IMG/VR virus record: IMGVR_UViG_3300033571_019537
Span: 18,470-82,469 of that record
Direction: 5' to 3' (one strand)
Length of the DNA: 64,000 nucleotides
From: a virus
Shown here: piece by piece, positions 17,456 through 27,125 of the stretch
How the letters are laid out: every line of letters starts with the position of its first letter
Position numbering within the stretch: position 1 is the first letter of the stretch
Program-made: the position numbers and the translations under genes
The notes under the pieces: model-generated
Seen by the model: only the letters and a program-made list of their open reading frames with translations
Database searches by the model: none
Told to the model about the DNA's origin: nothing

Positions 17456-18874
17456 TTAGTAACTTTCAATAGAATTATCACCTGGTTTAAAAGAAATTAT
17501 ATTACTATAAGAATAAGGTTGAATTAAAAATTCAACAAAATTTATATTTTTAGTATTTTTAATTCTTGCTAAATATGTATTTCCCACTTGTAGTGGTGAA
17601 AATGTTAAAAAATATTCATAAGTATTATTTTTTTCAGTAATGTATTCACCATTAAAAGTATAATCTGTTGTTGCAGAAAATATTGGATTTAAAAAATTAG
17701 TATCAGTAAAATCAGTAACTTCTAATAAAAATTCACCATTTTCTTGTTCTATTGTACATTGGAAATTTATAGTTACTGCTGATGAATATATGTTACCTAC
17801 ATCACCATCACTTTCATAAATTGCAATTAAAGTATCACCAACTTCAATAGAAAATTCATGAAAAATTAATATTTTGGAATTTGTTAATGATTGATAAAAA
17901 TCAATACCTTCATTTAATTTCAAACCATTAATTATCAAAGTTATTTCACCATTTGGTATATTTTCTAATAAAAATTCATATTTTGTTGTTCCTGTGTTTA
18001 AAACAACCCTATCAGTTAAATCAGAAACATAAAAAGAATCAACTATAAAGTTTGGTTGATTATCATCTGCAATGTATTGTATCGTTATTATATCATTTGT
18101 TTGTGTTAAACCTGATTTTATTATAATTTTATTAAGTTCATTGGTATATTCAACTTCACCTATAATTTCTTCACCCCATAATAAAGATAAACCATTTAAA
18201 TTTAAATTTATTATTTTTGATGGTACTTTAGATAAATAAAATTCTGTTTGTCCACTAACAACTACTTCTAAAGTTTCATTATTATAAGTTCCTTCAAAAA
18301 ATTTAACTTCACCAATATTATTTAATTGAATAGGTGGGTTATTATAAAATGCAAAATATCCTGAATAATTGTTAGAATAATTTATATATTCTTTATTAGG
18401 TAATTCAAACTCTTTTGTATTATATGTTTGTGTTAAACCATAAGGTTCAGTTGTTCCTGAAAATATATAATAAGTGTTTATTATATATTGGGAATCAGGA
18501 ATATATTCTAAATTTTCTATACTGATAGTATCATTATAAGTATAACCAGTAAAGTCTGTTTTTTCTATTTCTTTATTGTAAATATTTTTTGTAAATCCTG
18601 TTGTTGAATCTTCCCACTTATAAATATTATAACCAAAGGTTTGAATTTTATCAAAAGATTGTGTATTACCTGTAACATTAAAAACTAAATTAATTTCATT
18701 ATCTGTTATGTTGTATATTCCTAATGATGTTATTGTTAATCCTGATGAAATTTTTGTTGTACCATTAATATCTAAATCAGGATAAACAAAAGTTTCAAAA
18801 TCTGAATTAAGATTCAAATTTGTCATAATTGTGTTAAAAACACAATTTTCATTACTATAATTAAATTTTTCCAT
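17456..18874 (-). CDS. Beta-rich tail protein
   Basis: 472 aa from the ATG at 18874 (MEKFNYSNENC); further upstream start codons would lie inside the upstream gene. Repeated stretches ending in TYLARIKN-, NTYYIFSG- and DTLIAIYES-like strands resemble tandem immunoglobulin or fibronectin-type beta sandwiches, as in tail fibres and tail-associated adhesins. No catalytic motif. It overlaps the upstream gene by 14 nt. Confidence 0.6.
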   Translation of the reverse strand: MEKFNYSNENCVFNTIMTNLNLNSDFETFVYPDLDINGTTKISSGLTITSLGIYNITDNEINLVFNVTGNTQSFDKIQTFGYNIYKWEDSTTGFTKNIYNKEIEKTDFTGYTYNDTISIENLEYIPDSQYIINTYYIFSGTTEPYGLTQTYNTKEFELPNKEYINYSNNYSGYFAFYNNPPIQLNNIGEVKFFEGTYNNETLEVVVSGQTEFYLSKVPSKIINLNLNGLSLLWGEEIIGEVEYTNELNKIIIKSGLTQTNDIITIQYIADDNQPNFIVDSFYVSDLTDRVVLNTGTTKYEFLLENIPNGEITLIINGLKLNEGIDFYQSLTNSKILIFHEFSIEVGDTLIAIYESDGDVGNIYSSAVTINFQCTIEQENGEFLLEVTDFTDTNFLNPIFSATTDYTFNGEYITEKNNTYEYFLTFSPLQVGNTYLARIKNTKNINFVEFLIQPYSYSNIISFKPGDNSIESY

Positions 18875-19520
18875 TATAATATACTGTATCAAATTTTAAA
18901 GTTGATTCACCGTTTTTGGTTATTTCTGCATTAAATTTAAAAATAACATAATCACCATGAGGTTTAAAACCTATAAAATCTTTAATTAAAAATTCCCAAA
19001 TTTTATTATTTTCCTCATATTGAGTAATTGTTAGTTTATCTAAATTAGAAATAGAATTATATTCACTTTTTGAATCAACATAAAATTCCAAAACTTTTAA
19101 ATCACCATAACCTTTTTTTACATGAACATATTCAGTTAAATAATATAATTCATTATCACATTTTAAAGAATATTCAAAATCATCAGGTGTGTCTTTTAAC
19201 TTTTGTATTTGTTTTATTGCATAAATTGATTCATTTATTACTTTTTTATTATTTGTAAAAATATTTTCTATTTCTAAACCATCAGATTTATCACCTTTAA
19301 GTAACATTTTTTGATTTAATTTTTCTTTATCTCTATTTCTTACAAATTGGTCTGCCTTTTCAAGTATTTGGTGAAATCTTTGTTTATCTATTAATTTTAA
19401 TTCGTGTTTTTGATATTCTTTTTTGATGTTTAAATCATCTTCTAAAATATCACGAACCATTTGTTTTTCTGTCTTAGATAATGACATCATAGTTGCCAAA
19501 AATAAATCTTTTAGTGCCAT
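18861..19520 (-). CDS. Tail-block protein of unknown role
   Basis: 219 aa. The N-terminal half is helical and highly charged (LSKTEKQMVRDILEDDLNIKKEYQKHE in part), probably a coiled coil; the C-terminal half is beta-rich. It lies between the gp25-like gene region and the fibre genes, so a baseplate or neck role is likely but unproven. An upstream A/T-only motif (TATTTATAATAAA) may be a late promoter. Confidence 0.55.
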   Translation of the reverse strand: MALKDLFLATMMSLSKTEKQMVRDILEDDLNIKKEYQKHELKLIDKQRFHQILEKADQFVRNRDKEKLNQKMLLKGDKSDGLEIENIFTNNKKVINESIYAIKQIQKLKDTPDDFEYSLKCDNELYYLTEYVHVKKGYGDLKVLEFYVDSKSEYNSISNLDKLTITQYEENNKIWEFLIKDFIGFKPHGDYVIFKFNAEITKNGESTLKFDTVYYNGKI

Positions 19521-19575
19521 ATATAAATAAAATTTATTATAAATATAAATACTTAAAAACCAAATTAAAGTAAAA

Positions 19576-19611
19576 TTGCATTAAAAAATAAATTTTTTAT
19601 TTCTATTTTTA
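19576..19611 (+). promoter_or_regulatory. Host-type promoter candidate for the 19628 gene
   Basis: TTGCATT (19576-19582), a 21-nt spacer and TATTTTTA (19604-19611). The -7 element differs from TAnnTTTG at the last base, but the spacing matches the other copies exactly and the start codon follows 16 nt later. Confidence 0.5.
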
Positions 19612-19627
19612 CTGAAAAAATAATTTT

Positions 19628-20182
19628 ATGGAAGAACTTACAAAAGAACAAATTGAGGAATTATGGAAAGAAATTCATTATAGAATAAAACAAGGTCTAT
19701 ATCTACAAGATTATCTTTTTAATTTATTAAAAATAGAAAATAATAAAAAATTAATAAAATTATATTTTAAAAATCTTTTAAAAGATAATTACGTACCTAA
19801 CATCTCTTTTGAACAATGGTCTTTACTACCTAATAAAATAAAAATTAAATATACAAGAACAAGAATAGAAAAACATTATAATTTATCTAATTGGGAATAT
19901 GATTTTATTTCAACTAAATTAAAAAAACGATATGTTAATATTAAAAGTAGATTTTCAAATAATCTTTTATCTGATGACCAATTCAATCTACTTAAAAAAG
20001 TAGATAAATTATCTTATATCAAAAATAGAATTGATGATAGGTATCATTTAACGGAATATCAATTTAAATATTACCTAAACCTATTTCCAGATGAATTAAA
20101 AATAATACAAATTAAAAATTTAATACCAGATTATATACTTAAAAATATAGAAATAGAATTAAAAAAAACATTAAATACTTAA
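19628..20182 (+). CDS. Protein of repeated LPxxIKxxYxxxI helical modules
   Basis: 184 aa. The protein is built of about 28-residue units with the pattern (F/L)xxLPxxIKIKYTRTRI, (F)ISTKLKKRYVNIKSRF, LLKKVDKLSYIKNRI, NLFPDELKIIQIKNLI. The same unit occurs in the 20948, 28823 and 44582 proteins downstream of their SRANDQEKQ leaders, but here no leader is present. The gene is inserted on the plus strand between leftward baseplate genes and has its own promoter candidate. Confidence 0.65.
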   Translation: MEELTKEQIEELWKEIHYRIKQGLYLQDYLFNLLKIENNKKLIKLYFKNLLKDNYVPNISFEQWSLLPNKIKIKYTRTRIEKHYNLSNWEYDFISTKLKKRYVNIKSRFSNNLLSDDQFNLLKKVDKLSYIKNRIDDRYHLTEYQFKYYLNLFPDELKIIQIKNLIPDYILKNIEIELKKTLNT

Positions 20183-20214
20183 ATTCGTGAAAATATAGAG
20201 ATAAAAATAAAATC

Positions 20215-20592
20215 TTAAAGTTTCACAACAATAACATCTGATTGTCTAAATACATCTTCTGTTACACTATATTTTATTTCTATTTCTACTGCATATTCAT
20301 TAGTAGAATCTTCTTCAACTGTTATTTCATCAATATTCAAATTAGGAATCCACTTACTAATATCATCATTTAATTGACGTTTAATATCATTTCTTGTAAA
20401 ATTATCTTGTTGCTCAAAGATATATTTTTTTAAGTTTGTTCCAAATTCTGGCAAATACCATCTTTCACCTTTTTCAGTCATAATAAGATGAATTAAATTA
20501 CTTCTTATTGCTTCAATAGAAGTTTTATTTAATTTTAAAAAACTACCTTCTTCTGCATCCCTAAAAGGGAATTTAATATTAATACCTTTCAT
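20215..20592 (-). CDS. Baseplate wedge protein, gp25 / GPW family
   Basis: 125 aa, the usual gp25 size. Family features are visible: the N-terminal IKFPFRDAEEGSF, a helix IEAIRSNLIHLIMTEKGER, the conserved WYLPEFGTNLKKYIFE, and a C-terminal strand IEIKYSV. In T4 the gp25 protein sits at the inner wedge, contacts the sheath and initiates sheath polymerisation. It is divergent from the plus-strand 20638 gene; the AATATTTATTATT element just upstream may be its promoter. Confidence 0.85.
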   Translation of the reverse strand: MKGINIKFPFRDAEEGSFLKLNKTSIEAIRSNLIHLIMTEKGERWYLPEFGTNLKKYIFEQQDNFTRNDIKRQLNDDISKWIPNLNIDEITVEEDSTNEYAVEIEIKYSVTEDVFRQSDVIVVKL

Positions 20593-20637
20593 AATAATAA
20601 ATATTATTTTAATATATTTATTTTGAAAATTTATAAC

Positions 20638-20943
20638 ATGAAGGATTTATTTTCTCAAATAGAAGATGGGGAATACAAAAAAATGACTGAACAAGTATGG
20701 AAAAAAGTTAATCAAACCTTTATTGTTGATGATACTGGTGATGATAATATGAAACATTATAAATGGTTAAAACTAAAACTAAATAAAGGTGATGATGAAT
20801 TATTAAAAATAATGAATAAAGATAAAATAAAAGAATACACTAATTTTTATAATGAATTTCAGGAAAAATACCACTCTTCTTTAGAATATTTTTGTATTAT
20901 TGACTATCGTGAAGGAATAGTTTATGTAATAAGATATTTATGA
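20638..20943 (+). CDS. Small hypothetical protein with a tag-like N terminus
   Basis: 101 aa from the ATG at 20638; the frame extends to a TTG at 20623. The N terminus MKDLFSQIED resembles the shared tag (compare MFWQIEE) but has D where the tag has its final E. The rest is helical and charged, with a KWLKLKLNKGDDE segment. It precedes the 20948 gene by 4 nt. Confidence 0.55.
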   Translation: MKDLFSQIEDGEYKKMTEQVWKKVNQTFIVDDTGDDNMKHYKWLKLKLNKGDDELLKIMNKDKIKEYTNFYNEFQEKYHSSLEYFCIIDYREGIVYVIRYL

Positions 20944-20947
20944 TTAA

Positions 20948-22477
20948 ATGGGTAAAAATTTCTTAAAATCACTTACAGTAGAAAATGGGATGGTGAAATT
21001 ATATCACTATTCTGATAAAAAAATTGATTCTGGATTTATTCAAGTAAATAAACCCTATAATATTCATTCAAAAAATGAATTTAGGATTTGGGGTAAATCG
21101 AGAAGTTTTTTTTATTGTAATGAAGATGGTTATAAATTTGATAAAGGTGTTAATACAAATTACCTTTATATTTGTTATATACCCATTAATGACATTTATC
21201 CTATCAATGATAACCCCTATAAATATAAAAAATTGGATGATGATTATAATTCATTTGATTCTTATTTTAAACAATCTTGGGATGATGGATTTACTGCATG
21301 GGGTTACTTTTTAGGTGGTAATAAAAATGCACCTATAATTATTTCTTTTATTGATTTACCAATTTCTGAATCTTTTAAAATATCCAAAGGTGGACTAAGA
21401 ATTCCTATGGATGAAACAGAATTGGATTATGTAATAGGGGATATTTTAATTGGTGAAGAAAAATATTTTGTTATTCAAAAAGGTGGTTATCCAACAACAC
21501 TTCTTAATTGTTATTTAAGTGATGAAAAAAATATTAAGAAGGTAATGAAAGGTTATCAAAAAACCTTAGAAGTCTATATGTGGGATGATTTATCATTAAA
21601 AGAAGAATTTATTGGTGATTATATAAAAGATTTAAAGAAATCTAAATTATGGATAAAAAGATTAAGTGAAAGTTTAAGTGATAAGATTAAATCCAGAGCA
21701 AATGACCAGGAAAAACAAGCAATAGAATATTATACAAAGAAAATTGAGGAAGGTGAATGGGATATTCCAGATAATATTTTTGATAAATTACCAGATAATA
21801 TTAAATTAAAATATGTTGAAAACATTATCAATCGTAAAGTTGGTTTTGGTTTAACAAAAGAAAAATTTAATTCTTTATCAAATGATTTAAAATTAAAATA
21901 CATTAAATATATAATTGAAAACCAACATAAAGGTTCAGTTTTATCAGATGAAGAATTTGATTTTGCCCCAGATGAATTAAAATTAAAATATATTAAAATT
22001 AGACTTGATGAAATGGGTCTTGGTATATCAAATTATAAAATGACATGGTATATTGAAAATAGAAATATAAATGAAGTATTAAATTTAAAATCTCGTGCAA
22101 AAGAACAGGAAAAACAAAAGGAAGAATATATTAAAACCATTATTTCAAAAGGAATTGAAAATATTAATGCAAAAGACATAAAAACATTTTTTAATTTTGA
22201 GAAATTAGATATAATTTGGAAAAAAGTTATTGAAGATTTGGGTGTTTTACGTAATTATTGGGATTATAAAATAACTGATAGTTTTTTAAAATTTACTCAT
22301 GGTAATACAGAAGTTGTAGTTATAGTAGTGCCAACTTTTGGATTATTTAAAATAATGATAATAGGTAAAGGTCATTTTAATAAAGGTTTTAAAAAATCAG
22401 AATTTGCAACAAATTATAAAACATTAATAGAAACATTAACTGAAATTCTAAAAGAGGGTGATATAACAAATGAGTAA
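20948..22477 (+). CDS. Modular protein: ART-like LYHYS domain plus two leader-linked modules
   Basis: 509 aa. Residues about 15-210 form a domain starting VKLYHYSDKKI with a downstream SRSFFYC, a layout common in phage proteins and similar to ADP-ribosyltransferase folds. Leader 1 (IKSRANDQEKQ, about residue 249) is followed by helical LPDNIKLKYVENI repeat units. Leader 2 (INEVLNLKSRAKEQEKQ, about residue 378) is followed by an EEYI-type alpha/beta module. Leader 2 is directly preceded by I-N-E, a hydrophobic-x-E triplet. It overlaps the next gene by 8 nt. I interpret it as a polyprotein of independent modules; function unknown. Confidence 0.65.
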   Translation: MGKNFLKSLTVENGMVKLYHYSDKKIDSGFIQVNKPYNIHSKNEFRIWGKSRSFFYCNEDGYKFDKGVNTNYLYICYIPINDIYPINDNPYKYKKLDDDYNSFDSYFKQSWDDGFTAWGYFLGGNKNAPIIISFIDLPISESFKISKGGLRIPMDETELDYVIGDILIGEEKYFVIQKGGYPTTLLNCYLSDEKNIKKVMKGYQKTLEVYMWDDLSLKEEFIGDYIKDLKKSKLWIKRLSESLSDKIKSRANDQEKQAIEYYTKKIEEGEWDIPDNIFDKLPDNIKLKYVENIINRKVGFGLTKEKFNSLSNDLKLKYIKYIIENQHKGSVLSDEEFDFAPDELKLKYIKIRLDEMGLGISNYKMTWYIENRNINEVLNLKSRAKEQEKQKEEYIKTIISKGIENINAKDIKTFFNFEKLDIIWKKVIEDLGVLRNYWDYKITDSFLKFTHGNTEVVVIVVPTFGLFKIMIIGKGHFNKGFKKSEFATNYKTLIETLTEILKEGDITNE

Positions 22478-25037
22478 TAAAAAAGTCATACCAAAGTCCT
22501 TAACGGATGCATATAATAAAAGTGATTTTTCACCAAACTTAGTTGGTTTGCAAATAACCAATGGTAGTTCACTTTTTACATTTGGTAACTTTGAAATTAC
22601 ATCAAATTTAGAAGAAAGATTTGTTAAAAATTATACTTTAGGAAGTTTTTCTAATCCTATAACAGTAGAAACAATTAATTTAGAAAGTAATTCAGAAAAC
22701 ATAGAATCAAACAATATTAAGATATTTTTAAATTATGATAGAAAAAATTTAAAAAACTATGCATATTTTGGTTCTTTAAAAGAATTTATAAGAGTTGAAA
22801 TAGAAGATATTATTGAAAAATTTCCATCATCTTTAGTTGTTTCATCACTTATTGATGGTCAAGTTAAAATTACAGTATTAAATAATGTTTATGATTCTTT
22901 AACAAACAAATCAACTTTTAATGTTCCAGTATCTTCTTTTGTTAATAATTTTGAAATGTCTTATACGGAAGAAGATGTTTTAATTAATTCTTTTTCACCA
23001 ACAAATGATTTAAGAAACATTTCTGCAAATTTTTTGAATTACGAAATTTCTTTCCCACCTTTTGAATCTGGTTATAAAATATTGGAATTTACTGGTTCTA
23101 CTACTGTTAGTACTGGATTTTTAACAATAGTTTGTGAAGGAAATCCTTTTAGTGGTAATACTTCACTTTCTATAACTTATCATATAAAACCTATCCAAAA
23201 TGTAATTGATAATTTTTTTAATTCTATTTCTTATTTTCAATCTTATTTATTAAATAGGGATACTACACCAAAATATACTGCAACTTTTTCAGTAATAGAA
23301 GAAGATAGTAATGGAATTACCAGTTTTACAGAACAAAGTTTCACATTTCCCACATCAGATGGTTATAATATTGATATTAACACCAGTCTATATCAATTGT
23401 ATTTAAATGATTTAAATAATCTTGCATTAACTTATGACCAATATAAAACTGATTTAGTTTCAAGATTTTTAACCACATCAGTTTTAAAGGAATTTGATAC
23501 ACCAAATTTAAAATTTGATAAAATGTTAAAAGTTTATGGAAGGGAATTGGATGAAATAAAATTATTTATTGATTCTATTGCATTTTCATCAACAATACAA
23601 TACAATAGGGAATTAGAAAATTTACCAGACCAATTAGTTAAAAATTTTGCAAAAGTTTTAGGTTTTGATGTTTTACAATCAATTAACGAAAATGATTTAT
23701 TAAAATTCTTTGTTTCAACAGGGGATTCACCCATTTATGGTAACAATAAAACTTTTTTAACTCCATCAGAAATGGACATTGAACTTTGGAGAAGAATTAT
23801 TTTAAATTCTTCATTTTTATGGAAAGGAAAAGGAACAAGAAAAGTTTTAGAATTTTTGTTTAGATTTATCGGTGCACCAGATTGTTTAGTTGATTTTAAT
23901 GAACATGTTTACACAGTAGATAATATTGTAGATTATGACCAATTAAAATTAAATTTAATTAATTTATCAGGATTATCAATTAATATGTCTGATTACCCAA
24001 TTTCCGAAGAAGGTTTTCCTAATAAACTACCCAATACTTTTGATTATTATTTTCAAATGAATGGTGGTTGGTTTGAAGAAAATGTTTACCATGAAGGTTC
24101 TTATGATTTTGGTCAAAAATATATGGATAAATTTCGTGATATTGGTTTTATTTTAAATTTAACAGAAGATAATAAAAAATCTTGGGTTTATACAGGTAAT
24201 ACAACCAATAGAAATTATAATTTAGAATTAAGGGAAACCAATTATAATGAAAAAAGAAGTGAATTAATAATAAATACAAAGGAAGTAACATTATTTTTAG
24301 ACCCAGCAAAGGCAATAGAATGTGATGTATTTAATTTTTATAAAACCAATTATCCACTTTGCGATATTTCAAAGTATCCTACCTATGGTTATGATAAATC
24401 AATATCTGCAATGACTTTTTCAGAATTCATTAAATTAAGTTATGAAAGATTTATTGATGCAAGAACAAGAAAAACAGTATCTTATTACCCAACATTAAGA
24501 ATGATTTATGAAGATTATTTAAATTCTTTAGAAAAGTGTGGAATTGATTCAAAAGGTTTAACATATCAAATAATGATGAATCAATATATTAATTTAATTG
24601 ATTCCTATTGGTTTGGTTTAATACAACAATTTATTCCTGCAACTACAATATGGAAAGGTGGTGAAAAATATAGAAATACCTTATTTGATAGACAAAAATT
24701 TCAATATAAAAAAGGTATTGATTATGGTTCTGAATTTAAAAATGAACAACCACCACATTTAGAAACAGAACTTTCTACATTACAAATTGATTCTAAAGTA
24801 GTTTTACCACAAGTAGGTAAAATTAATGGATTACTTACAACATGTGGATTTTGGCAATCAGGAAATTCAATTATTATGAACGATAATTGTGAATTGAGTG
24901 TTGAAAGGGTTATTTTAAATAACCAAAATTCTGGTTTGGTTGCATCACAAGTTTTGTTTCAAAACAGACCAAATAATATCACTTTAATCACTCCATTAAC
25001 TTTTTCTGGAGTATTCTTAAACCCAAATTTTTTCTAA
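22470..25037 (+). CDS. Large baseplate/tail protein
   Basis: 855 aa. The central region has features of baseplate proteins of the P2 gpI / T4 wedge type: long helices around DKMLKVYGRELDEIKLFI and QLVKNFAKVLGFDV, then ELWRRIILNSSFLWKGKGTR and KVLEFLFRFIGAP. The N-terminal 250 residues are beta-rich with TGSTT-type turns; the C-terminal part contains QQFIPATTIWKGGEKYRN, typical of tail proteins. Probably a wedge component; the exact T4 counterpart is not clear. It overlaps the upstream gene by 8 nt. Confidence 0.6.
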   Translation: MSNKKVIPKSLTDAYNKSDFSPNLVGLQITNGSSLFTFGNFEITSNLEERFVKNYTLGSFSNPITVETINLESNSENIESNNIKIFLNYDRKNLKNYAYFGSLKEFIRVEIEDIIEKFPSSLVVSSLIDGQVKITVLNNVYDSLTNKSTFNVPVSSFVNNFEMSYTEEDVLINSFSPTNDLRNISANFLNYEISFPPFESGYKILEFTGSTTVSTGFLTIVCEGNPFSGNTSLSITYHIKPIQNVIDNFFNSISYFQSYLLNRDTTPKYTATFSVIEEDSNGITSFTEQSFTFPTSDGYNIDINTSLYQLYLNDLNNLALTYDQYKTDLVSRFLTTSVLKEFDTPNLKFDKMLKVYGRELDEIKLFIDSIAFSSTIQYNRELENLPDQLVKNFAKVLGFDVLQSINENDLLKFFVSTGDSPIYGNNKTFLTPSEMDIELWRRIILNSSFLWKGKGTRKVLEFLFRFIGAPDCLVDFNEHVYTVDNIVDYDQLKLNLINLSGLSINMSDYPISEEGFPNKLPNTFDYYFQMNGGWFEENVYHEGSYDFGQKYMDKFRDIGFILNLTEDNKKSWVYTGNTTNRNYNLELRETNYNEKRSELIINTKEVTLFLDPAKAIECDVFNFYKTNYPLCDISKYPTYGYDKSISAMTFSEFIKLSYERFIDARTRKTVSYYPTLRMIYEDYLNSLEKCGIDSKGLTYQIMMNQYINLIDSYWFGLIQQFIPATTIWKGGEKYRNTLFDRQKFQYKKGIDYGSEFKNEQPPHLETELSTLQIDSKVVLPQVGKINGLLTTCGFWQSGNSIIMNDNCELSVERVILNNQNSGLVASQVLFQNRPNNITLITPLTFSGVFLNPNFF

Positions 25038-25075
25038 ATTTGATTAATTCATTTTTTTTTCTTAAATTTAAGATT

Positions 25076-25435
25076 ATGAGAAAAAAATTGTTTTGGGAAG
25101 TAACTCATCTTGATAATAAAGTGATGGGTAGATATTCCTTAGATTCTTTAATAAAAAAAATAGAACCATATAAAAGAGAAATATGGGAACTTAATTCTAA
25201 TATTTATAATGTTAATTTAGTTCTTTATATTAAAAAAAATACTTTATATAATATTAAATTTCCTTCTTTAACTATTTCTAATATTTCAAATTTTGAACAC
25301 ATAATTATTGATATTGTTGGTAATTGTTACTTGGGTAATAATTACGTTAATTGTACAAAATTAAATTCAACTTTTACAAATAAAGAAAAAATAGAGAAGA
25401 AAGTAAAAGAAATACTAAAATGTTCTGGCAAATAG
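25076..25435 (+). CDS. Hypothetical protein
   Basis: 119 aa from the ATG at 25076 (MRKKLFWEVTHLD); an earlier alternative start lies too close to the previous stop. Beta-rich in the middle, lysine-rich at the C terminus. LFWEV near the start loosely recalls the tag of the next two genes but lacks the E-E. Its 3' end overlaps the next gene by 16 nt. Confidence 0.55.
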   Translation: MRKKLFWEVTHLDNKVMGRYSLDSLIKKIEPYKREIWELNSNIYNVNLVLYIKKNTLYNIKFPSLTISNISNFEHIIIDIVGNCYLGNNYVNCTKLNSTFTNKEKIEKKVKEILKCSGK

Positions 25436-26106
25436 AAGAATTAAAATTACCTTGTTTCATACCGAAACAAAGAATAAAAAAAACCTACATTAGTAAACAA
25501 ACTGTAAAAACTACTAATGAAGATATTCCTTTAATTTTAAATTTATTTAAAAGAAGGGATATTAATACGATTTTTAAAATAGAATCAAGTCCTTCACAAA
25601 AGGAATGGCAAAGTTTTGTTAAGTCTGATATAAAATATTTCTATAAAAATATTTTCTACTTAGATAGTATGAAAACATTCCAAATGTCAATAAAAAAAGA
25701 TAAACCAACTGGTGTTATGATAAATTATGTGAAATATAATAATCAAAATACTTTGGTAATTATGAATGATTTAAATATATTTAAAATAATTAACAATAAC
25801 ATAATTGAAGTTAAAAATGAAGTAATTGATAGATATATTAATAATATTCATGGTTTGCAAAAATATAAATCAGAAATGATAAGGGAAATTCTTTCTAATA
25901 ACTCTATTAATAATTTTAAATTACCTAAAAAATTGGGTACTGAATATTTTGGTGATTTAACTTTAGATGGTGTTAATATAAACATTTTTCCTTTGACCAA
26001 AGTACATGGTACTTTAACATTTAAAAATTCTGTTGTTAATTATGTAAAATGTAAATATAAACATTTGATTTTTAATATAAATGACAGTAAAATTAATATA
26101 TTCTAA
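25420..26106 (+). CDS. Tagged hypothetical protein (MFWQIEEL)
   Basis: 228 aa. It starts with the shared tag MFWQIEE, and the first 21 nt of the gene are identical to those of the next gene. The body is mixed alpha/beta with a repeated NIFKIINNN-type segment also seen in its neighbour (KIFKINNN), so the two genes are paralogues. The C-terminal 60 residues look like beta-helix rungs. No catalytic motif recognised. The overlap with the upstream gene implies coupling. Confidence 0.6.
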   Translation: MFWQIEELKLPCFIPKQRIKKTYISKQTVKTTNEDIPLILNLFKRRDINTIFKIESSPSQKEWQSFVKSDIKYFYKNIFYLDSMKTFQMSIKKDKPTGVMINYVKYNNQNTLVIMNDLNIFKIINNNIIEVKNEVIDRYINNIHGLQKYKSEMIREILSNNSINNFKLPKKLGTEYFGDLTLDGVNINIFPLTKVHGTLTFKNSVVNYVKCKYKHLIFNINDSKINIF

Positions 26107-26444
26107 TGTTCTGGCAAATAGAAGAAATTAAAATTAAAAAATGTTCAATTTTTTCAATAAAAAGTGAAGATGTTATTGATATAGGTAACATTTATTTTGG
26201 TACTACAAATGTGTATTATTATATAGAAATATTTAGAGGTGATATTTTTAAGGGTGTTATTTCTGAAAATCTTTTTCAATCATTTTTAAACCCAAAAAAA
26301 GGTATTTTTATTAAATCAAATTATAAAGATGAAGAATATCTTTATATTGATAAAGATAAAAAAATATTTAAAATAAATAATAATAAAATACAAAATCAAA
26401 TTCATAACGAATATATTTTAAAAATAATGGATAAATATGAATAA
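26106..26444 (+). CDS. Tagged hypothetical protein (MFWQIEEI), paralogue of the preceding gene
   Basis: 112 aa, starting within the stop of the previous gene (TAATG). It has the same MFWQIEE tag and shares the middle segment ending KIFKINNNKIQ. It is a shortened paralogue lacking the C-terminal rung-like region. The next start overlaps its end by 8 nt. Confidence 0.6.
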   Translation: MFWQIEEIKIKKCSIFSIKSEDVIDIGNIYFGTTNVYYYIEIFRGDIFKGVISENLFQSFLNPKKGIFIKSNYKDEEYLYIDKDKKIFKINNNKIQNQIHNEYILKIMDKYE

Positions 26445-26898
26445 ACAATGGTTATATGTTATTTTTAGTAATTCCAAAGAAAATAAAAAATTTCAGGAAA
26501 AACTTATTTCTTTGGGATGGTCTTGGAATGGTACTGATGTAATGAAAAATTTTGATAGACCATTACTTCTTAAACGATTTGGTTTAAACAATAATAATGA
26601 AATTCATTATAAAAGATTAAGAATAAGTGATATAGAATATGTAATAAATACTTTTACACCAATAGTAATATATGGTGTTGATAATGAAATTATTGATGAA
26701 TTTATTAATTACGAAATTCCTTATTATCAAAACAACATTTTATTTAATGTTGATATTGATTTTAATGTTTTTAAACAACATAATTTATCAAAAAATCCGA
26801 TTGACAAAATAGGATTTAAATATTTTCTTAATAAAGTAAATGATAAAATTAATAAATTTCATAACAGACCTAAACCTGATTGGATATGGTATCATTAA
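26437..26898 (+). CDS. Hypothetical protein
   Basis: 153 aa. The N terminus WLYVIFSNSKENKKF and LISLGWSWNG look like a small alpha/beta domain; the C terminus ends in an aromatic cluster (KPDWIWYH). No family recognised. Part of a tight plus-strand cluster with overlaps on both sides. Confidence 0.6.
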   Translation: MNKQWLYVIFSNSKENKKFQEKLISLGWSWNGTDVMKNFDRPLLLKRFGLNNNNEIHYKRLRISDIEYVINTFTPIVIYGVDNEIIDEFINYEIPYYQNNILFNVDIDFNVFKQHNLSKNPIDKIGFKYFLNKVNDKINKFHNRPKPDWIWYH

Positions 26899-27125
26899 GT
26901 GCATTCCTTAGTATGATTTTTTTATCATTATTATGTTCAAAAATCTTTTTTGATAATAAAAAAATACTTTATATTATTGATTTATTTATATTTATTTTTT
27001 CTTGTTATTTCGCAATTGAATATACATTAGAATCAAATTTTATAATAGTATTTATTTGGGTTATGAATATTATTGTATATGGGTATTCCTTATTAAAGTA
27101 TATGGATGATATTTGGTTTACCTAA
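26880..27125 (+). CDS. Small three-span membrane protein
   Basis: 81 aa (79 if the ATG at 26886 is used). Three hydrophobic segments: residues about 5-20, 29-48 and 52-70. No charged pore or catalytic motif. A holin-like role is conceivable from size and topology but there is no direct support. It overlaps the upstream gene by 19 nt and the terminase gene tail-to-tail by 8 nt. Confidence 0.6.
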   Translation: MDMVSLSAFLSMIFLSLLCSKIFFDNKKILYIIDLFIFIFSCYFAIEYTLESNFIIVFIWVMNIIVYGYSLLKYMDDIWFT

